Below, piece by piece: positions 1-8,540 of a DNA stretch of 25,401 nucleotides. Every line of letters begins with the position of its first letter. Position 1 is the stretch's first letter. The notes below the pieces were generated by a model. It was given only the letters and a program-made list of their open reading frames with translations. It was not told the origin of the DNA and did not search any database. The position numbers were made by a program, and so were the translations under genes. Origin of the DNA: Alsobacter sp964544365 (GTDB taxonomy: Bacteria > Pseudomonadota > Alphaproteobacteria > Rhizobiales > Beijerinckiaceae); contig CAZJCW010000029.1 in assembly GCA_964544365.1 (NCBI GenBank), positions 1 to 25,401 of the forward strand, in the 5' to 3' direction.

Positions 1-390
1 GGGCGCTAGCCAGGGCGTGTCATGAACGAAGAGCGAAATCTCGGACGTCCCGGCACGGTCGCATGCGATCGCGAGCGCGCCCGCGCGGTGCAGCAGGCTG
101 GACATGATCCGGGTAAAGCCGCCGGCCGTCTGCACCATGTCCGGGATCAGTCCCAGCGCCGCCGGCAGCGAACTGGTCCGCAAGGACTCGTCGACCGCCA
201 GGGCGACCCGATTGGCGATCTCGCCGGCGGCGTTCGCCTCGGCCTGCCCGATCAGGCCTGCGATGGAGCGAAGGCCGGGCACGTCCGGGAGAGCCGCCAG
301 CGGCGGGACGTCGGTGACGATCGCATCGTGTCCCGCGGCGCGAGCGGCCCGATAGGCCGCGCGACTGTCGACATAGACGAGGCTCGTCAT
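1..390 (-). CDS. Unrecognised protein of the glycan operon, N-terminal 130 residues only
   Basis: This is an open frame that starts at an ATG overlapping the stop of the upstream pseG by the ATGA pattern and runs off the left edge without a stop. It is the last visible gene of the leftward operon. The visible part begins MTSLVYVDSRAAYRAARAAG and is rich in Ala, Leu and Arg. It has no signal peptide, no clear membrane segment and no motif I can name with confidence. The start resembles, in my memory only, long unassigned proteins at the ends of nonulosonic acid loci that may be transferases; this is inference. The tight overlap makes it very likely a real, co-translated gene. The missing C-terminal part would be needed to assign it. 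Confidence 0.7.
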   Translation of the reverse strand, partial: MTSLVYVDSRAAYRAARAAGHDAIVTDVPPLAALPDVPGLRSIAGLIGQAEANAAGEIANRVALAVDESLRTSSLPAALGLIPDMVQTAGGFTRIMSSLLHRAGALAIACDRAGTSEISLFVHDTPWLAP

Positions 391-1421
391 GCGGGCAGCG
401 CTCCCTCGACGGCGCGGACGACGCGTTCGGCTCCGCCGCCGTCGACTGTCCGACGGCCGGCCCGAGAGAGCTCCGACCTCAGGTCGGGATCGCCCAGGAC
501 GGTGCGCAGCAGCACCGGCAGCGTCGCCGGCAGGTCCGTCAGCACGCCGCCATGGAGCAGTGCGCCGGCCCGTGCCAGCAGGTCCAGTCCCTCCGCCTGG
601 TTGTCGGCCGCCGCATACGCGATCGCGGGGAGCCCTAGACAGGCCCTCTCGAACGCGCTGACCCCTCCCGCTCCGATCGCGAGGTCTGCCGCGGCCGTCA
701 CGTCGTCGAAATCGACCGGCGCGACCAGCACACGAACCCGGGGGTCCTTCGATGCGATGTCGCGGACGGCTCCCGCGTGGGGCGAGATCGAACCGACGAC
801 GACGTCGATCGAGATGTCTGCATCCACCGTGGAGAGCACCTCAAGCGCCGCACCGCATCCATTGGCGCGATCCGCCATGCCGAAGAAAACCAGGATCCGG
901 CGGATGGGCTCGCGGCGGTCCTTCCGTTCGGCCGCCGCCCGGCGGGCCAGGATATCCGGGCGAACGAGCGCAAAGTCCGGTCCCTCGAGGCGTATGCGGT
1001 CGGACGGGTCGCCGCCGCGGTCGGCGGCGACTTCGATCCAGCGCGGGTCTGGTCCGTCCTGCATCGGCGGCAGGCCGGCGTCCGCGAAAGACACGAAGAC
1101 ATCGGCCCGCAGGCGGAATGCCGCGACTTCGGCGGCGGGCCGCCCGTATCGGTCGAAGACAAGGGCCGCGAACCTCGCCGCGCCCATGGCGGCCAGAGCC
1201 GCCTCGTCCGGCGAGGAGCCTTCGGCCGGCTCGACCCGGTGCCCGGACCGCCCGAGGGCGGGGACGCCGGAAAGCGTCTCCGGCGCGGTGTAGAAGATCG
1301 GCTCGAAGCCGCGCGCCGCGAAGGCGTCCGCCAGCACGAGGCAGCGCATCACATGGCCTCCGCCGATGGCCGCCGAGCCGTCACAGCGGAACGCGACGCG
1401 GCGGCGTGTCTCAAGGCTCAT
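387..1421 (-). CDS. pseG: PseG-type UDP-sugar hydrolase (pseudaminic acid pathway)
   Basis: Likely UDP-2,4-diacetamido-2,4,6-trideoxy-beta-L-altropyranose hydrolase. It is a GT-B fold enzyme that removes UDP from the doubly acetylated 6-deoxy sugar so that the sugar-acid synthase can use it; it is cytoplasmic. The N-terminus has the family signature: FRCDGSAAIGGGHVMRCLVL, a Gly-rich loop with the His of the 'GxGHxxR' motif. A second Gly-rich stretch (AIGAGGVSAFERACLGLPAI) near residue 255 matches the nucleotide-binding C-terminal half. The length, 344 aa from the ATG at 1421, is normal. That start is preferred over an in-frame one 54 nt upstream because conserved sequence begins right after it. 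It overlaps the upstream GNAT gene by 11 nt. It follows pseB, pseC and a pseH-like gene, which strongly supports the assignment. SpsG of Bacillus spore coat synthesis is a related alternative. Confidence 0.88.
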   Translation of the reverse strand: MSLETRRRVAFRCDGSAAIGGGHVMRCLVLADAFAARGFEPIFYTAPETLSGVPALGRSGHRVEPAEGSSPDEAALAAMGAARFAALVFDRYGRPAAEVAAFRLRADVFVSFADAGLPPMQDGPDPRWIEVAADRGGDPSDRIRLEGPDFALVRPDILARRAAAERKDRREPIRRILVFFGMADRANGCGAALEVLSTVDADISIDVVVGSISPHAGAVRDIASKDPRVRVLVAPVDFDDVTAAADLAIGAGGVSAFERACLGLPAIAYAAADNQAEGLDLLARAGALLHGGVLTDLPATLPVLLRTVLGDPDLRSELSRAGRRTVDGGGAERVVRAVEGALPA

Positions 1422-1947
1422 GCGCCAGGCGTCCGAGCAGGACGACGTCGACAGCGGCGCCATCCTGCACCGCATGGCCCCGCAGCACGCCCTCCCGCGA
1501 AAAACCGGCCCTTTCGAAGGCGCGGATGGCCGTCAGGTTGCCGGCGTAGCAGCCCGCGGTCACGCGCCGCAGGCCAGCGGCGCCGAAGGCGTGGCTGCAA
1601 AGGCAGGCAATGGCCTCGCGCGCATAGCCCCGGCCCCAGGCGGCGCGGTCGCCGATCATGATGCCGATCGACGCGCGGCCGTGGTTGGCGTCGATCGGGC
1701 CGAGCTTGATGTTGCCGATGTGACGGCCGCCTTCGCCGAAGAGGCCAAGGAGAAGGCTGCCCGCGCTGTCGTTGCAGGCCTCGACGAAGCGCTGGACCGA
1801 GAGCACGTCGTGGACCGCGAAGCGGCTCTCGAGGTTCCTCTGCACCAGCGGGTCGTTCATCCACGCGACATAGGCGGGCCCGACGTCGTCGCGCGACAGG
1901 CTGCGCAGGAGCAGCCGTTCCGTCCGCAGCGGCGTGTCGAGGATCAT
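1411..1947 (-). CDS. pseH: GNAT N-acetyltransferase, probable PseH role
   Basis: A 178-residue RimJ/RimL-type GNAT enzyme. It begins TERLLLRSLSRDDV, the usual first strand and helix, and has the acetyl-CoA pyrophosphate loop in WGRGYAREA (about residues 105-113). The C-terminal segment FERAGFSREGVLRGH is typical of the fold. By position between pseC and pseG it most likely N-acetylates C4 of UDP-4-amino-4,6-dideoxy-N-acetyl-beta-L-altrosamine, the PseH step. The sequence alone only shows an acetyltransferase, so the specific role rests on neighbours. The start is the ATG at 1947, which overlaps the stop of pseC (ATGA); a much longer upstream extension is open but lacks conserved character. 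The end overlaps the pseG start by 11 nt. Confidence 0.82.
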   Translation of the reverse strand: MILDTPLRTERLLLRSLSRDDVGPAYVAWMNDPLVQRNLESRFAVHDVLSVQRFVEACNDSAGSLLLGLFGEGGRHIGNIKLGPIDANHGRASIGIMIGDRAAWGRGYAREAIACLCSHAFGAAGLRRVTAGCYAGNLTAIRAFERAGFSREGVLRGHAVQDGAAVDVVLLGRLAHEP

Positions 1948-3152
1948 CGCAGGCCGAGCACGTCCGCGAGGCCGTCGACGACCCGGTCGACATCGTCCTC
2001 GCCGAGGCTGGCAAAGAGCGGGAGCGACAAGCAGCGCTCGTAGTAGCGCGCCGCGCCGGGATAGTCGCCCCGGCCGTAGAGGGCCTGGTAGTAGGGCTGC
2101 CACGGCACGGGGATGTAGTGCACCTGGGTGCCGATCCCCCTGCGATGAAGCTCCCGCATCACGTCGCCCCGATCCCGCCCCAGGGCCGCGAAGTCGATCA
2201 GGACCACGTAGAGATGCCACGCGGGCCCGCATCCCGCCGCGCGGGCCAGGGGCCGCACGAGATCGGCAGGGAAACGCGCGATCCGCTCGTCATAGGCGGC
2301 GACCAGCTTGCGTCGCGCCTCGACGAAGGCGCCCAGCTTGCGCAATTGCGACGCGCCCAGCGCGCAATGGATGTCGGAAGCCCGGTAATTGTAGCCCGGC
2401 TCCGGCATCTCGTAATACCAGGGGTTGGGACGCCCATCGGCTCCCAGCGCCAGCTCGGCGTTGCGGAAGTCCTCCGGCTGGCGGACCATGCCGTGGCTGC
2501 GCAGCGTCGACAGCTTCCGGGCGAGGCCCTCGTCGCGCGTGGTGACGGCGCCGCCTTCGCCCATGGCGACGGTCTTGACCGGATGAAACGAGAAGACGGC
2601 CATCGCCGCGTCCCGGCAGGCGCCGATCTTCACGTCCTCGTTGCCGCGCCGATAGGTTGCGCCGAGGGCATGGCATGCATCCTCGACGACGACGGCGCCG
2701 GCCCGTGCGGCGACGGCAGCGATCTCGACGGGGTCGGCTGCCTGCCCCGCGAGCTGCACGGGGAACACGGCCTTCACGGGACGTCCTGCGCGCGAGATCG
2801 CCTGCTCGAGCAGTTCCGGGGTCGTCAGGCCGCTGTCCGGGTCGACGTCGGCGAAGACGACATCCGCGCCCACGTACCGGGCCGCGTTCGCCGAGGCGAG
2901 GAAGGTGACGGCCGGGACCACGACCGCGTCGCCAGGCCCGAGGCCGAGCGCCATCGCGGCGAGGTGGAGGCCGGCGGTGGCCGACGAGCAGGCCACCGCG
3001 TACGGGGCGTCGACGCTCTCCTGCAACTGTGCCTCGAAGGCAGCGACGGCAGGGCCCGTCGTCAGGTAGTCGGACCGCAGCACTGCCGCGACGGCCGCGA
3101 TGTCGTCTTCGTCGATGGCCTGCCGGCCATAGGGGAGGAAGGGCTGTGTCAC
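1944..3152 (-). CDS. pseC: PseC-type aminotransferase (UDP-4-amino sugar, pseudaminic acid pathway)
   Basis: A 402-residue PLP-dependent aminotransferase of the DegT/DnrJ/EryC1/StrS family. It starts with FLPYGRQAIDEDDIAAVAAV, closely like PseC. The PLP lysine is K193 in FSFHPVKTVAMGEGG, the acidic residue contacting the pyridine nitrogen is D158 in VVEDACHALG, and CSSATAGLHLA (residues 55-65) is the phosphate-binding turn. PseC transfers an amino group to C4 of the 4-keto sugar made by PseB, which is encoded immediately upstream (9-nt gap). The start is GTG at 3152 with a GAGG run about 8 nt before it. The stop overlaps the next gene by the ATGA pattern. PglE/LegC-type enzymes are the main alternative, but a clearer LegC homologue lies at 17463-18584. 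Confidence 0.9.
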   Translation of the reverse strand: MTQPFLPYGRQAIDEDDIAAVAAVLRSDYLTTGPAVAAFEAQLQESVDAPYAVACSSATAGLHLAAMALGLGPGDAVVVPAVTFLASANAARYVGADVVFADVDPDSGLTTPELLEQAISRAGRPVKAVFPVQLAGQAADPVEIAAVAARAGAVVVEDACHALGATYRRGNEDVKIGACRDAAMAVFSFHPVKTVAMGEGGAVTTRDEGLARKLSTLRSHGMVRQPEDFRNAELALGADGRPNPWYYEMPEPGYNYRASDIHCALGASQLRKLGAFVEARRKLVAAYDERIARFPADLVRPLARAAGCGPAWHLYVVLIDFAALGRDRGDVMRELHRRGIGTQVHYIPVPWQPYYQALYGRGDYPGAARYYERCLSLPLFASLGEDDVDRVVDGLADVLGLR

Positions 3153-3161
3153 GGGGTGTCC

Positions 3162-4181
3162 TCAGTCCCTGGGCGCCGCGAGCATCGTCTTCAGGGTGTC
3201 GATGTCCGCCCACTCGTCATTGGTGTCCGAGGCGTAGCGGAAGCGGTCGGGAACCGTGCCGCCTTCGACGTAGTTGCCCCGCCGGTGCTCGGCGAACGCG
3301 GGGGCGACGATGTAGCGGTCGGGCAGGGCGATGGTCGTGCGCGCATCGTCCTCGGTGATCATCACCTCGTGGAGCTTCTCGCCCGGCCGGATGCCGACGA
3401 TGGTCTGCGGCAGGTGAGGCGCCATCGCCGTGGCGAGGTCGGCGACGTTCATGGACGGAATGCGGGGCACGAAGATCTCTCCGCCCCGCATCATCTCGAG
3501 CGACGACAGCACGAAGGCGACGCCCTGCTGCAGGGTGATCCAGAAGCGGGTCATGCGGTTGTCCGTGATCGGAAGCTCCGTCGCGCCGTCCTGGATCAGC
3601 TTCTCGAAGAACGGGACGACCGAGCCGCGCGAGCCCACCACGTTGCCGTAGCGCACGACCGAGAACCGCGTCCGCTGGCTCCCGGCGAGCGCGTTCGCCG
3701 CCACGAAGATCTTGTCCGAGGCGAGCTTGGAGGCTCCGTAGAGGTTGACCGGGTTCGCGGCCTTGTCGGTCGACAGCGCGATGACCTTCTTCACCCCCGC
3801 GCGCAGGGCCACCTTCACCACGTTCTCCGCTCCGCCGACATTGGTGCGGATGCACTCCAGCGGATTGTACTCCGCGATGGTGACGTGCTTGATCGCGGCC
3901 GCGTGGACGACAATGTCGACCTCGCGCATGGCGAGTTCAAGCCGGTCGGCGTCGCGGACATCGCCGATGAAGAAGCGCAGGTTTGGGTGCTTCGATACAG
4001 GGAAGTCCTGCATCATCACCGACTGGCGGTACTCGTCACGCGAAAAGACGATCACCTTCTTCGGGCGCTGCGTGGTGAGGACCTCGCGGATGAAGTTCTT
4101 CCCGAAGGACCCGGTGCCGCCCGTCACGAGGACGGTCTGCCCGGTCAGGTCGATTGTCGGTTCGGTGAAGGTGCGTAGCAT
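3162..4181 (-). CDS. pseB: PseB, UDP-GlcNAc 4,6-dehydratase (inverting)
   Basis: A 339-residue short-chain dehydrogenase-fold enzyme of the FlaA1/PseB type. It has the NAD(P) loop GGTGSFGKNF (residues 21-30), the segment FSRDEYRQ (46-53) typical of PseB, the catalytic region STDKAANPVNLYGASK (137-152) with D139/K140 and the Tyr148-x3-Lys152 pair, and no membrane segments. The last feature separates it from the large membrane-bound PglF/WbpM group. PseB converts UDP-GlcNAc to UDP-2-acetamido-2,6-dideoxy-beta-L-arabino-hexos-4-ulose, the first committed step of pseudaminic acid synthesis. It sits between the ABC exporter gene (24-nt gap) and pseC. The length is that of the family. This is one of the most secure calls in the window. 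Confidence 0.94.
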   Translation of the reverse strand: MLRTFTEPTIDLTGQTVLVTGGTGSFGKNFIREVLTTQRPKKVIVFSRDEYRQSVMMQDFPVSKHPNLRFFIGDVRDADRLELAMREVDIVVHAAAIKHVTIAEYNPLECIRTNVGGAENVVKVALRAGVKKVIALSTDKAANPVNLYGASKLASDKIFVAANALAGSQRTRFSVVRYGNVVGSRGSVVPFFEKLIQDGATELPITDNRMTRFWITLQQGVAFVLSSLEMMRGGEIFVPRIPSMNVADLATAMAPHLPQTIVGIRPGEKLHEVMITEDDARTTIALPDRYIVAPAFAEHRRGNYVEGGTVPDRFRYASDTNDEWADIDTLKTMLAAPRD

Positions 4182-4205
4182 CGGTCTGGCGCTTTCAGGT
4201 CGGAG

Positions 4206-6047
4206 TCAGGTGCGCGTCGGTATCGCGGTGGTGGCTTCCGCGAGGTCATGGCGCGTCTGGAGGGTCCACGAGCGGGCGTACCAGCCCCCCCGGGAGAGCA
4301 ATTCGCGATGCGTCCCGGAATCCGTGACGCGGCCGTTCTCGATCACGACGATCTGGTCGGACGAGGCAATCGTGGAGAGGCGGTGCGCGATCACGATGAT
4401 GGTTGTCCGCCCCTCGGCGGACAGGGCCTGGAGCGCGTCGTGGAAGGCGTGCTCGCTCTCCGCGTCCAGCGCGCTCGTCGGTTCGTCGAGCACGAGGATG
4501 CTGCTTCCGCGTGCGAGGGCGCGGGCCAGGTCCAGCCTCTGCCGCTGGCCACCGGAGAGGCGGGCCCCGCCTTCGCCCAGCCGCGTCGACAGGCCCTCGG
4601 GAAGCCGTGACACGAAGGTCCAGGCATTGGCCCGGCGTGCGGCATCCTCGACTTCGGCGTCGGTCGCGTCCGGGCGCCCGTAGCGGATGTGTTCGGCGAC
4701 GGTCACGTCGAAGACCTGCGCCGCCTGGGGCACGAAGGCGATCCCGTTGCGCAGCGAGACGAGGTCGTAGCTGTCGAGCGGAGAGCCGTCGAGCGCGATG
4801 CGCCCCGAGGCCGGCCGCCGCAATTGCGGAAGAAGGTCGATCAGCGTCGATTTTCCGCCGCCCGACGGGCCGACGAGGGCGGTGGTGCCGCGCGCCGGGA
4901 TCGACAGTGTCACGCCGTCCAGGGCAACGCTCTCGCCCTGGTCGGAGACGTGGACGAACCGGACGTCCTCGAAGGATATGCCCGTCTTCAGTCCGTCGAA
5001 GCGGCGGCCGCCATGCACGCTTTCACGGTGTCCGTTCAGGGAGGCCAGCCGTTCCCTGACCAGCGATAGCGCGGGCTGGGTCTGGACGACGATCTGCCGC
5101 GCGCCGAGAAGGTCTTTGCCGATCGGCACGAGGCGAAGCACGATCACGAGGAAGAGGCCGAGGACTTCCAGGCTCAGTCCGAGATGGGCCGACCCGAGCC
5201 AGAGGCAGAAGAACGCAAAGCCGATGAAGACCGGTTCGACGACGGCGCCGAGTTCCGCGACGATCCTGTCGGCCCGGATCCGGGTGTCGGCCTGCCGGGC
5301 CAGAAGATGGGACGCATGCCCCATCTCCGCCGTTTCGGTGCCGGACAGACGGATGAGTCGCAACGAGCGGATTCGTTCGACGAGGAAGGCGCCGACATCC
5401 TGGTTCGACGCCACCGTCGCCTCGCCGATGGCGTAGGTGCGCCTGAAGATGCCGCGAATGGCGAACACCGTGACGCCCATGATGACCATCGAGAGAAGCG
5501 TCATCGGAGCCGAGAGGCCGATCAGCGACACCAGATAGACGCCGAAGATCCCCACCAGGACCATGATCTGGAGGGAGTAGAGCAGGGCTGTCGCAGCCGT
5601 CTCGACCTCGGTCGTGAAGTCGTTGAGCAGACGGCCCGTCGCTTCCGCCTCGACGGCCTTGAGGTCGGCCCGCAGGAAGCCGTCGAACAGCAGCATCCGG
5701 ATGTGCAGGATCAGGCCGTTGCGGACCTTGCTGGTGAAGACCCGCTGCATGAACTGCATGACCTGCCGCGCGAGGACCGCGAGGAAAGCCAGGGCCAGCA
5801 ACCCGCCCAGCGAGACCGGCAGTCCGACCGTCGCGAAGACGTCGCCGATCAGGCGCCAGCGCGTCGTCTCGGCCAGCGACGCGGGCACTGCACCCTTGCC
5901 CTGGATGAACTCGAGCGCCGGCAGCAGCATCAGGACCGCTGCCGCCTCGCAGACCGCCATGGCGACGCCGAGGCCGACGACGCCGATCGCGTTTCGACGC
6001 GTCAGGCCGAGGTGACGGCAGGCACCGGCGAAATCGCGGGCGATCAC
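4206..6047 (-). CDS. ABC transporter, fused membrane and ATPase domains, probable glycolipid flippase
   Basis: A 613-residue half-transporter. The N-terminal part has six likely membrane spans (roughly 22-45, 75-97, 155-180, 182-200, 268-290 and 292-310). The ATPase domain has Walker A GPSGGGKST (393-401), signature LSGGQRQR (from 498), Walker B ILVLDEP (517-523) and an IAHRLST H-loop. The organisation is that of MsbA and PglK. PglK flips lipid-linked oligosaccharide across the inner membrane, and the setting in a sugar-biosynthesis operon favours that kind of substrate over drug export; this is inference. The start is GTG at 6047, overlapping the stop of the upstream nucleotidyltransferase gene (GTGA). 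No Wzx-type flippase is seen in the window, so this may be the only export step encoded here. Confidence 0.88.
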   Translation of the reverse strand: MIARDFAGACRHLGLTRRNAIGVVGLGVAMAVCEAAAVLMLLPALEFIQGKGAVPASLAETTRWRLIGDVFATVGLPVSLGGLLALAFLAVLARQVMQFMQRVFTSKVRNGLILHIRMLLFDGFLRADLKAVEAEATGRLLNDFTTEVETAATALLYSLQIMVLVGIFGVYLVSLIGLSAPMTLLSMVIMGVTVFAIRGIFRRTYAIGEATVASNQDVGAFLVERIRSLRLIRLSGTETAEMGHASHLLARQADTRIRADRIVAELGAVVEPVFIGFAFFCLWLGSAHLGLSLEVLGLFLVIVLRLVPIGKDLLGARQIVVQTQPALSLVRERLASLNGHRESVHGGRRFDGLKTGISFEDVRFVHVSDQGESVALDGVTLSIPARGTTALVGPSGGGKSTLIDLLPQLRRPASGRIALDGSPLDSYDLVSLRNGIAFVPQAAQVFDVTVAEHIRYGRPDATDAEVEDAARRANAWTFVSRLPEGLSTRLGEGGARLSGGQRQRLDLARALARGSSILVLDEPTSALDAESEHAFHDALQALSAEGRTTIIVIAHRLSTIASSDQIVVIENGRVTDSGTHRELLSRGGWYARSWTLQTRHDLAEATTAIPTRT

Positions 6048-7111
6048 GAGCCGCCGGGCCTTTCGCCGTTGGCGGCGTCCAGATCCGCCGGACGACCGAC
6101 ATCGCGCCAGTTTTCGTGGAGGGGAAAGACGCCGATGCGCAGCCCCGCCGCCCGACCGGTCTCGAACAACTCGGGCATGTCGATGCGCCGCCCCTTCGGC
6201 ACAAGCCGCCGGAGCCGCTCGTTCAGGAGATAGATGCCCGCGGACACGAAGTGCCGCATCTTGGGCTTCTCCTCGATCCCGAGGAACCGCGCGTTCTCGT
6301 CGGCCCGAACGACACCGTAGGGAATCTCGAACTCGTGACGCGCCACCGCGATGGTGGCGTCCCAGCCATGGTGACGGTGCAAGTCCTTCATCGCGGTCAG
6401 GTCGACGTCGGTGACGAGGTCGCCGTTCATGACGAGCACGGGATTGTCGACGTGGTCCGGGATCAGCGCCAGCGCGCCTGCCGTGCCGAACGGCGCGTCC
6501 TCGCGCAGGATGGTGATCCGGGCTTCGCCCTGCCTCTGGCTGCAGAAGCGGTCGATCTGGTCGGCGAGGTAGTGCACGGACACATAGACGTCCCGGATCC
6601 CGGCGCCTTCGATCAGCCCGAGCACGTGCTCGAGCATCGGCTTTCCCCGCACCTGGATCAGAGGCTTGGGCGTCTGCCGCGTCCGTTCGCCGAGCCGGGT
6701 GCCACGGCCGCCCGCCATGATCAGGGCGACCGGATGGTCCTCGTCGATGCGCCGCTGGACGAGAACCGAGACCAGCTTGCCGTCCGCGTCGACGATGGGC
6801 AGGAACGGCACGAGGCTCTTGATCGAGCCAAGCCGGCGGCGGGCATCGGCGAGATCCCCGGCGCGTCCCGCCATCGGGCTCGCGTTCATGAACCGGGAGA
6901 CCGGATCCTCCATCGCCGCACCGGACAGCAGCGCGCGCCGCACGTCGCCGTCCGTGATGGTCCCCAGCAGCCTGCCATCCCCGTCCACGACGAGCTGGAA
7001 CAGGTCGGTCGATGCGTTGAGGCGCGCCAGCAGCTCGCGCATCGGCGTGGTCGGGTCACAACCGATGCGCGCGAGATCCGTCAGCGTGACGATGGCGAGG
7101 CCGTCGGTCAC
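6044..7111 (-). CDS. CBS-domain sugar-1-phosphate nucleotidyltransferase, PtmE-like
   Basis: From the GTG at 7111 the product has 355 residues. A CBS pair comes first (about 18-75 and 75-120, with VVDGDGRLLGTITDGDVRRA and PIVDADGKLVSVLV). A nucleotidyltransferase domain follows, with the signature IMAGGRGTRLGERT (131-144) and KPLIQVRGKPML (149-160). This architecture matches PtmE of Campylobacter jejuni, a glucosamine-1-phosphate guanylyltransferase feeding the GDP-linked legionaminic acid route. The presence of LegB- and LegC-like genes nearby agrees with that. The nucleotide (GTP, UTP or CTP) cannot be read from the sequence. An upstream in-frame extension to 7243 overlaps the amidase gene and looks non-coding. 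The GTG begins 28 nt after the amidase stop. Confidence 0.85.
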   Translation of the reverse strand: MTDGLAIVTLTDLARIGCDPTTPMRELLARLNASTDLFQLVVDGDGRLLGTITDGDVRRALLSGAAMEDPVSRFMNASPMAGRAGDLADARRRLGSIKSLVPFLPIVDADGKLVSVLVQRRIDEDHPVALIMAGGRGTRLGERTRQTPKPLIQVRGKPMLEHVLGLIEGAGIRDVYVSVHYLADQIDRFCSQRQGEARITILREDAPFGTAGALALIPDHVDNPVLVMNGDLVTDVDLTAMKDLHRHHGWDATIAVARHEFEIPYGVVRADENARFLGIEEKPKMRHFVSAGIYLLNERLRRLVPKGRRIDMPELFETGRAAGLRIGVFPLHENWRDVGRPADLDAANGERPGGS

Positions 7112-7139
7112 GCCGCGAGGTCCCGGATCCGGGAATGCA

Positions 7140-8540
7140 TCAAGCGGCAACCTGCGTGAGGAGGCGTGCGGCGGCGAGAAGCTTGTAGTCCTCGTACTTG
7201 CGCGTGACGAGCTGAACGCCGACGGGCAGGCCGGTGGAGCCATGCAGCAGCGGCAGCGTCATGGCCGAGGCGCCCACCATCGTGAAGATCAGGCAATGGT
7301 CGGGGATATCGCGTCCCTCGAGCCCGACAGGCGCTTCGTCCGCGGTCGCGAGGCAGATCAGGGCGTCGAACCGTTGCATCTCCTCGTCGAAGATGCGGGC
7401 GAGATCCGCCTGCACGGCGACGTTGCGGGCGTAGTCCTCCGGCGGGATGTTCTCGATGCCGTCCTTGATCATCTCGGCCAGCGTGTCGGAGAACATGTCG
7501 GGCCGTGTCGCCCATTCGAGCTTGAAGTAATAGGCGAGGGCGCGGCGATAGGTCCGCTCGTGGATCGCGTGGGCCTCGTCGAAGGCGGCCGGCAGACGAT
7601 AGGGCACGACATCGACACCGGCTGCGGACAGCTTGCGGGCGAGAGCATCGAGGCCGGCGCGTGGAACGGGCTTCTCGTACGACCGCTTGGGGCCGTCCAT
7701 CAGCGCGATCCGCCATGGGCGGCCCGTCACGCTCTGCCGGCCGGCGTCGCTGAGCACGGCATCAGAGACCGGATAGTTGCGACCACGGACCCGCGTGACT
7801 TCGAAGAGCAGTTCGAGGTCGTCCACCGAGCGCCCGATCAGCCCCACCGTATCGAGCGTGTCGGTCGTCTTCAGCATCGCCGTCCGGGGCAGCAGCCCGA
7901 AGGACGGCTTCCAGCCCAGCACGCCGCAATAGCTCGCCGGCCGGATCACCGATCCGGCGGTCTGCGTCCCGAGCGCGAGGGGCACCATCCGCGTCGCGAC
8001 CGCGGCGGCCGATCCCGACGACGACGTCCCGGGCGAGCGCGTCGGATCCCACGGATTGACCGTCGGACCGGGATGGTGGACGGCAAACTCCGCCGTGACG
8101 GTCTTGCCGGCGACGATGCCGCCCTCGAGGCGGATGTTGGAGACCACGCGCGCATCGTTGCCCGGCGTGTACTGGTCGAGGATGGGCGACCCCATGCCGG
8201 TCGGGAAGTCGTAGGTGTTGAAGACGTCCTTCACGCCGACCGGAACACCCGGCATCCACCGGTCCCGGCGGCCTTCGCGCCACTCCTCGTCCACGCGCCG
8301 CGCGCGAGCCTCGAGGGCCTCGCGGTTCCACCGGTGGAAGGCCTTGATCGACCCGTCGAACTGCTCGATGCGGTCGGCGCAGGCGCGGGCGTAGTCCAGC
8401 GCGCTGCACCGCCCAGCCCTGAATTCGGCCAGGAACTCGGTGGCCGTCAGGTCGGCGAGGCTGTTGGCGCTGGCGACGGCCGCCGGCGTGGCGCGACGGT
8501 CCACGGCGATGTCTGTCACGGGACTGGGAGAAGCGGTCAC
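7140..8540 (-). CDS. Amidase-signature family hydrolase
   Basis: A 466-residue amidase-signature enzyme. The Ser-cisSer-Lys triad is complete: K104 in PVGVKD, cis-Ser S173 in GTSSSGSAAAV, and nucleophile S197 in GTQTAGSVIRPA. The spacings of 69 and 24 residues are, from memory, those of malonamidase E2. Members of the family hydrolyse amides, and GatA makes ammonia from glutamine. There is no signal peptide, so it should act in the cytoplasm. The GTG start at 8540 overlaps the stop of the PseA-like amidotransferase gene (GTGA), so the two are probably co-translated. An amidase is not a standard member of pseudaminic or legionaminic loci. It could supply ammonia to the amidotransferase, trim an amide on the sugar, or be unrelated. 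The substrate is unknown. Confidence 0.88.
   Translation of the reverse strand: MTASPSPVTDIAVDRRATPAAVASANSLADLTATEFLAEFRAGRCSALDYARACADRIEQFDGSIKAFHRWNREALEARARRVDEEWREGRRDRWMPGVPVGVKDVFNTYDFPTGMGSPILDQYTPGNDARVVSNIRLEGGIVAGKTVTAEFAVHHPGPTVNPWDPTRSPGTSSSGSAAAVATRMVPLALGTQTAGSVIRPASYCGVLGWKPSFGLLPRTAMLKTTDTLDTVGLIGRSVDDLELLFEVTRVRGRNYPVSDAVLSDAGRQSVTGRPWRIALMDGPKRSYEKPVPRAGLDALARKLSAAGVDVVPYRLPAAFDEAHAIHERTYRRALAYYFKLEWATRPDMFSDTLAEMIKDGIENIPPEDYARNVAVQADLARIFDEEMQRFDALICLATADEAPVGLEGRDIPDHCLIFTMVGASAMTLPLLHGSTGLPVGVQLVTRKYEDYKLLAAARLLTQVAA

Noticed and set aside
2118..4178. A 686-codon open frame on the plus strand opposite pseC and pseB.
   Set aside because: Its product is His/Arg/Asp-rich with no domain, and the minus strand carries two textbook enzymes. 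GC-rich codon use leaves the opposite strand open by default.
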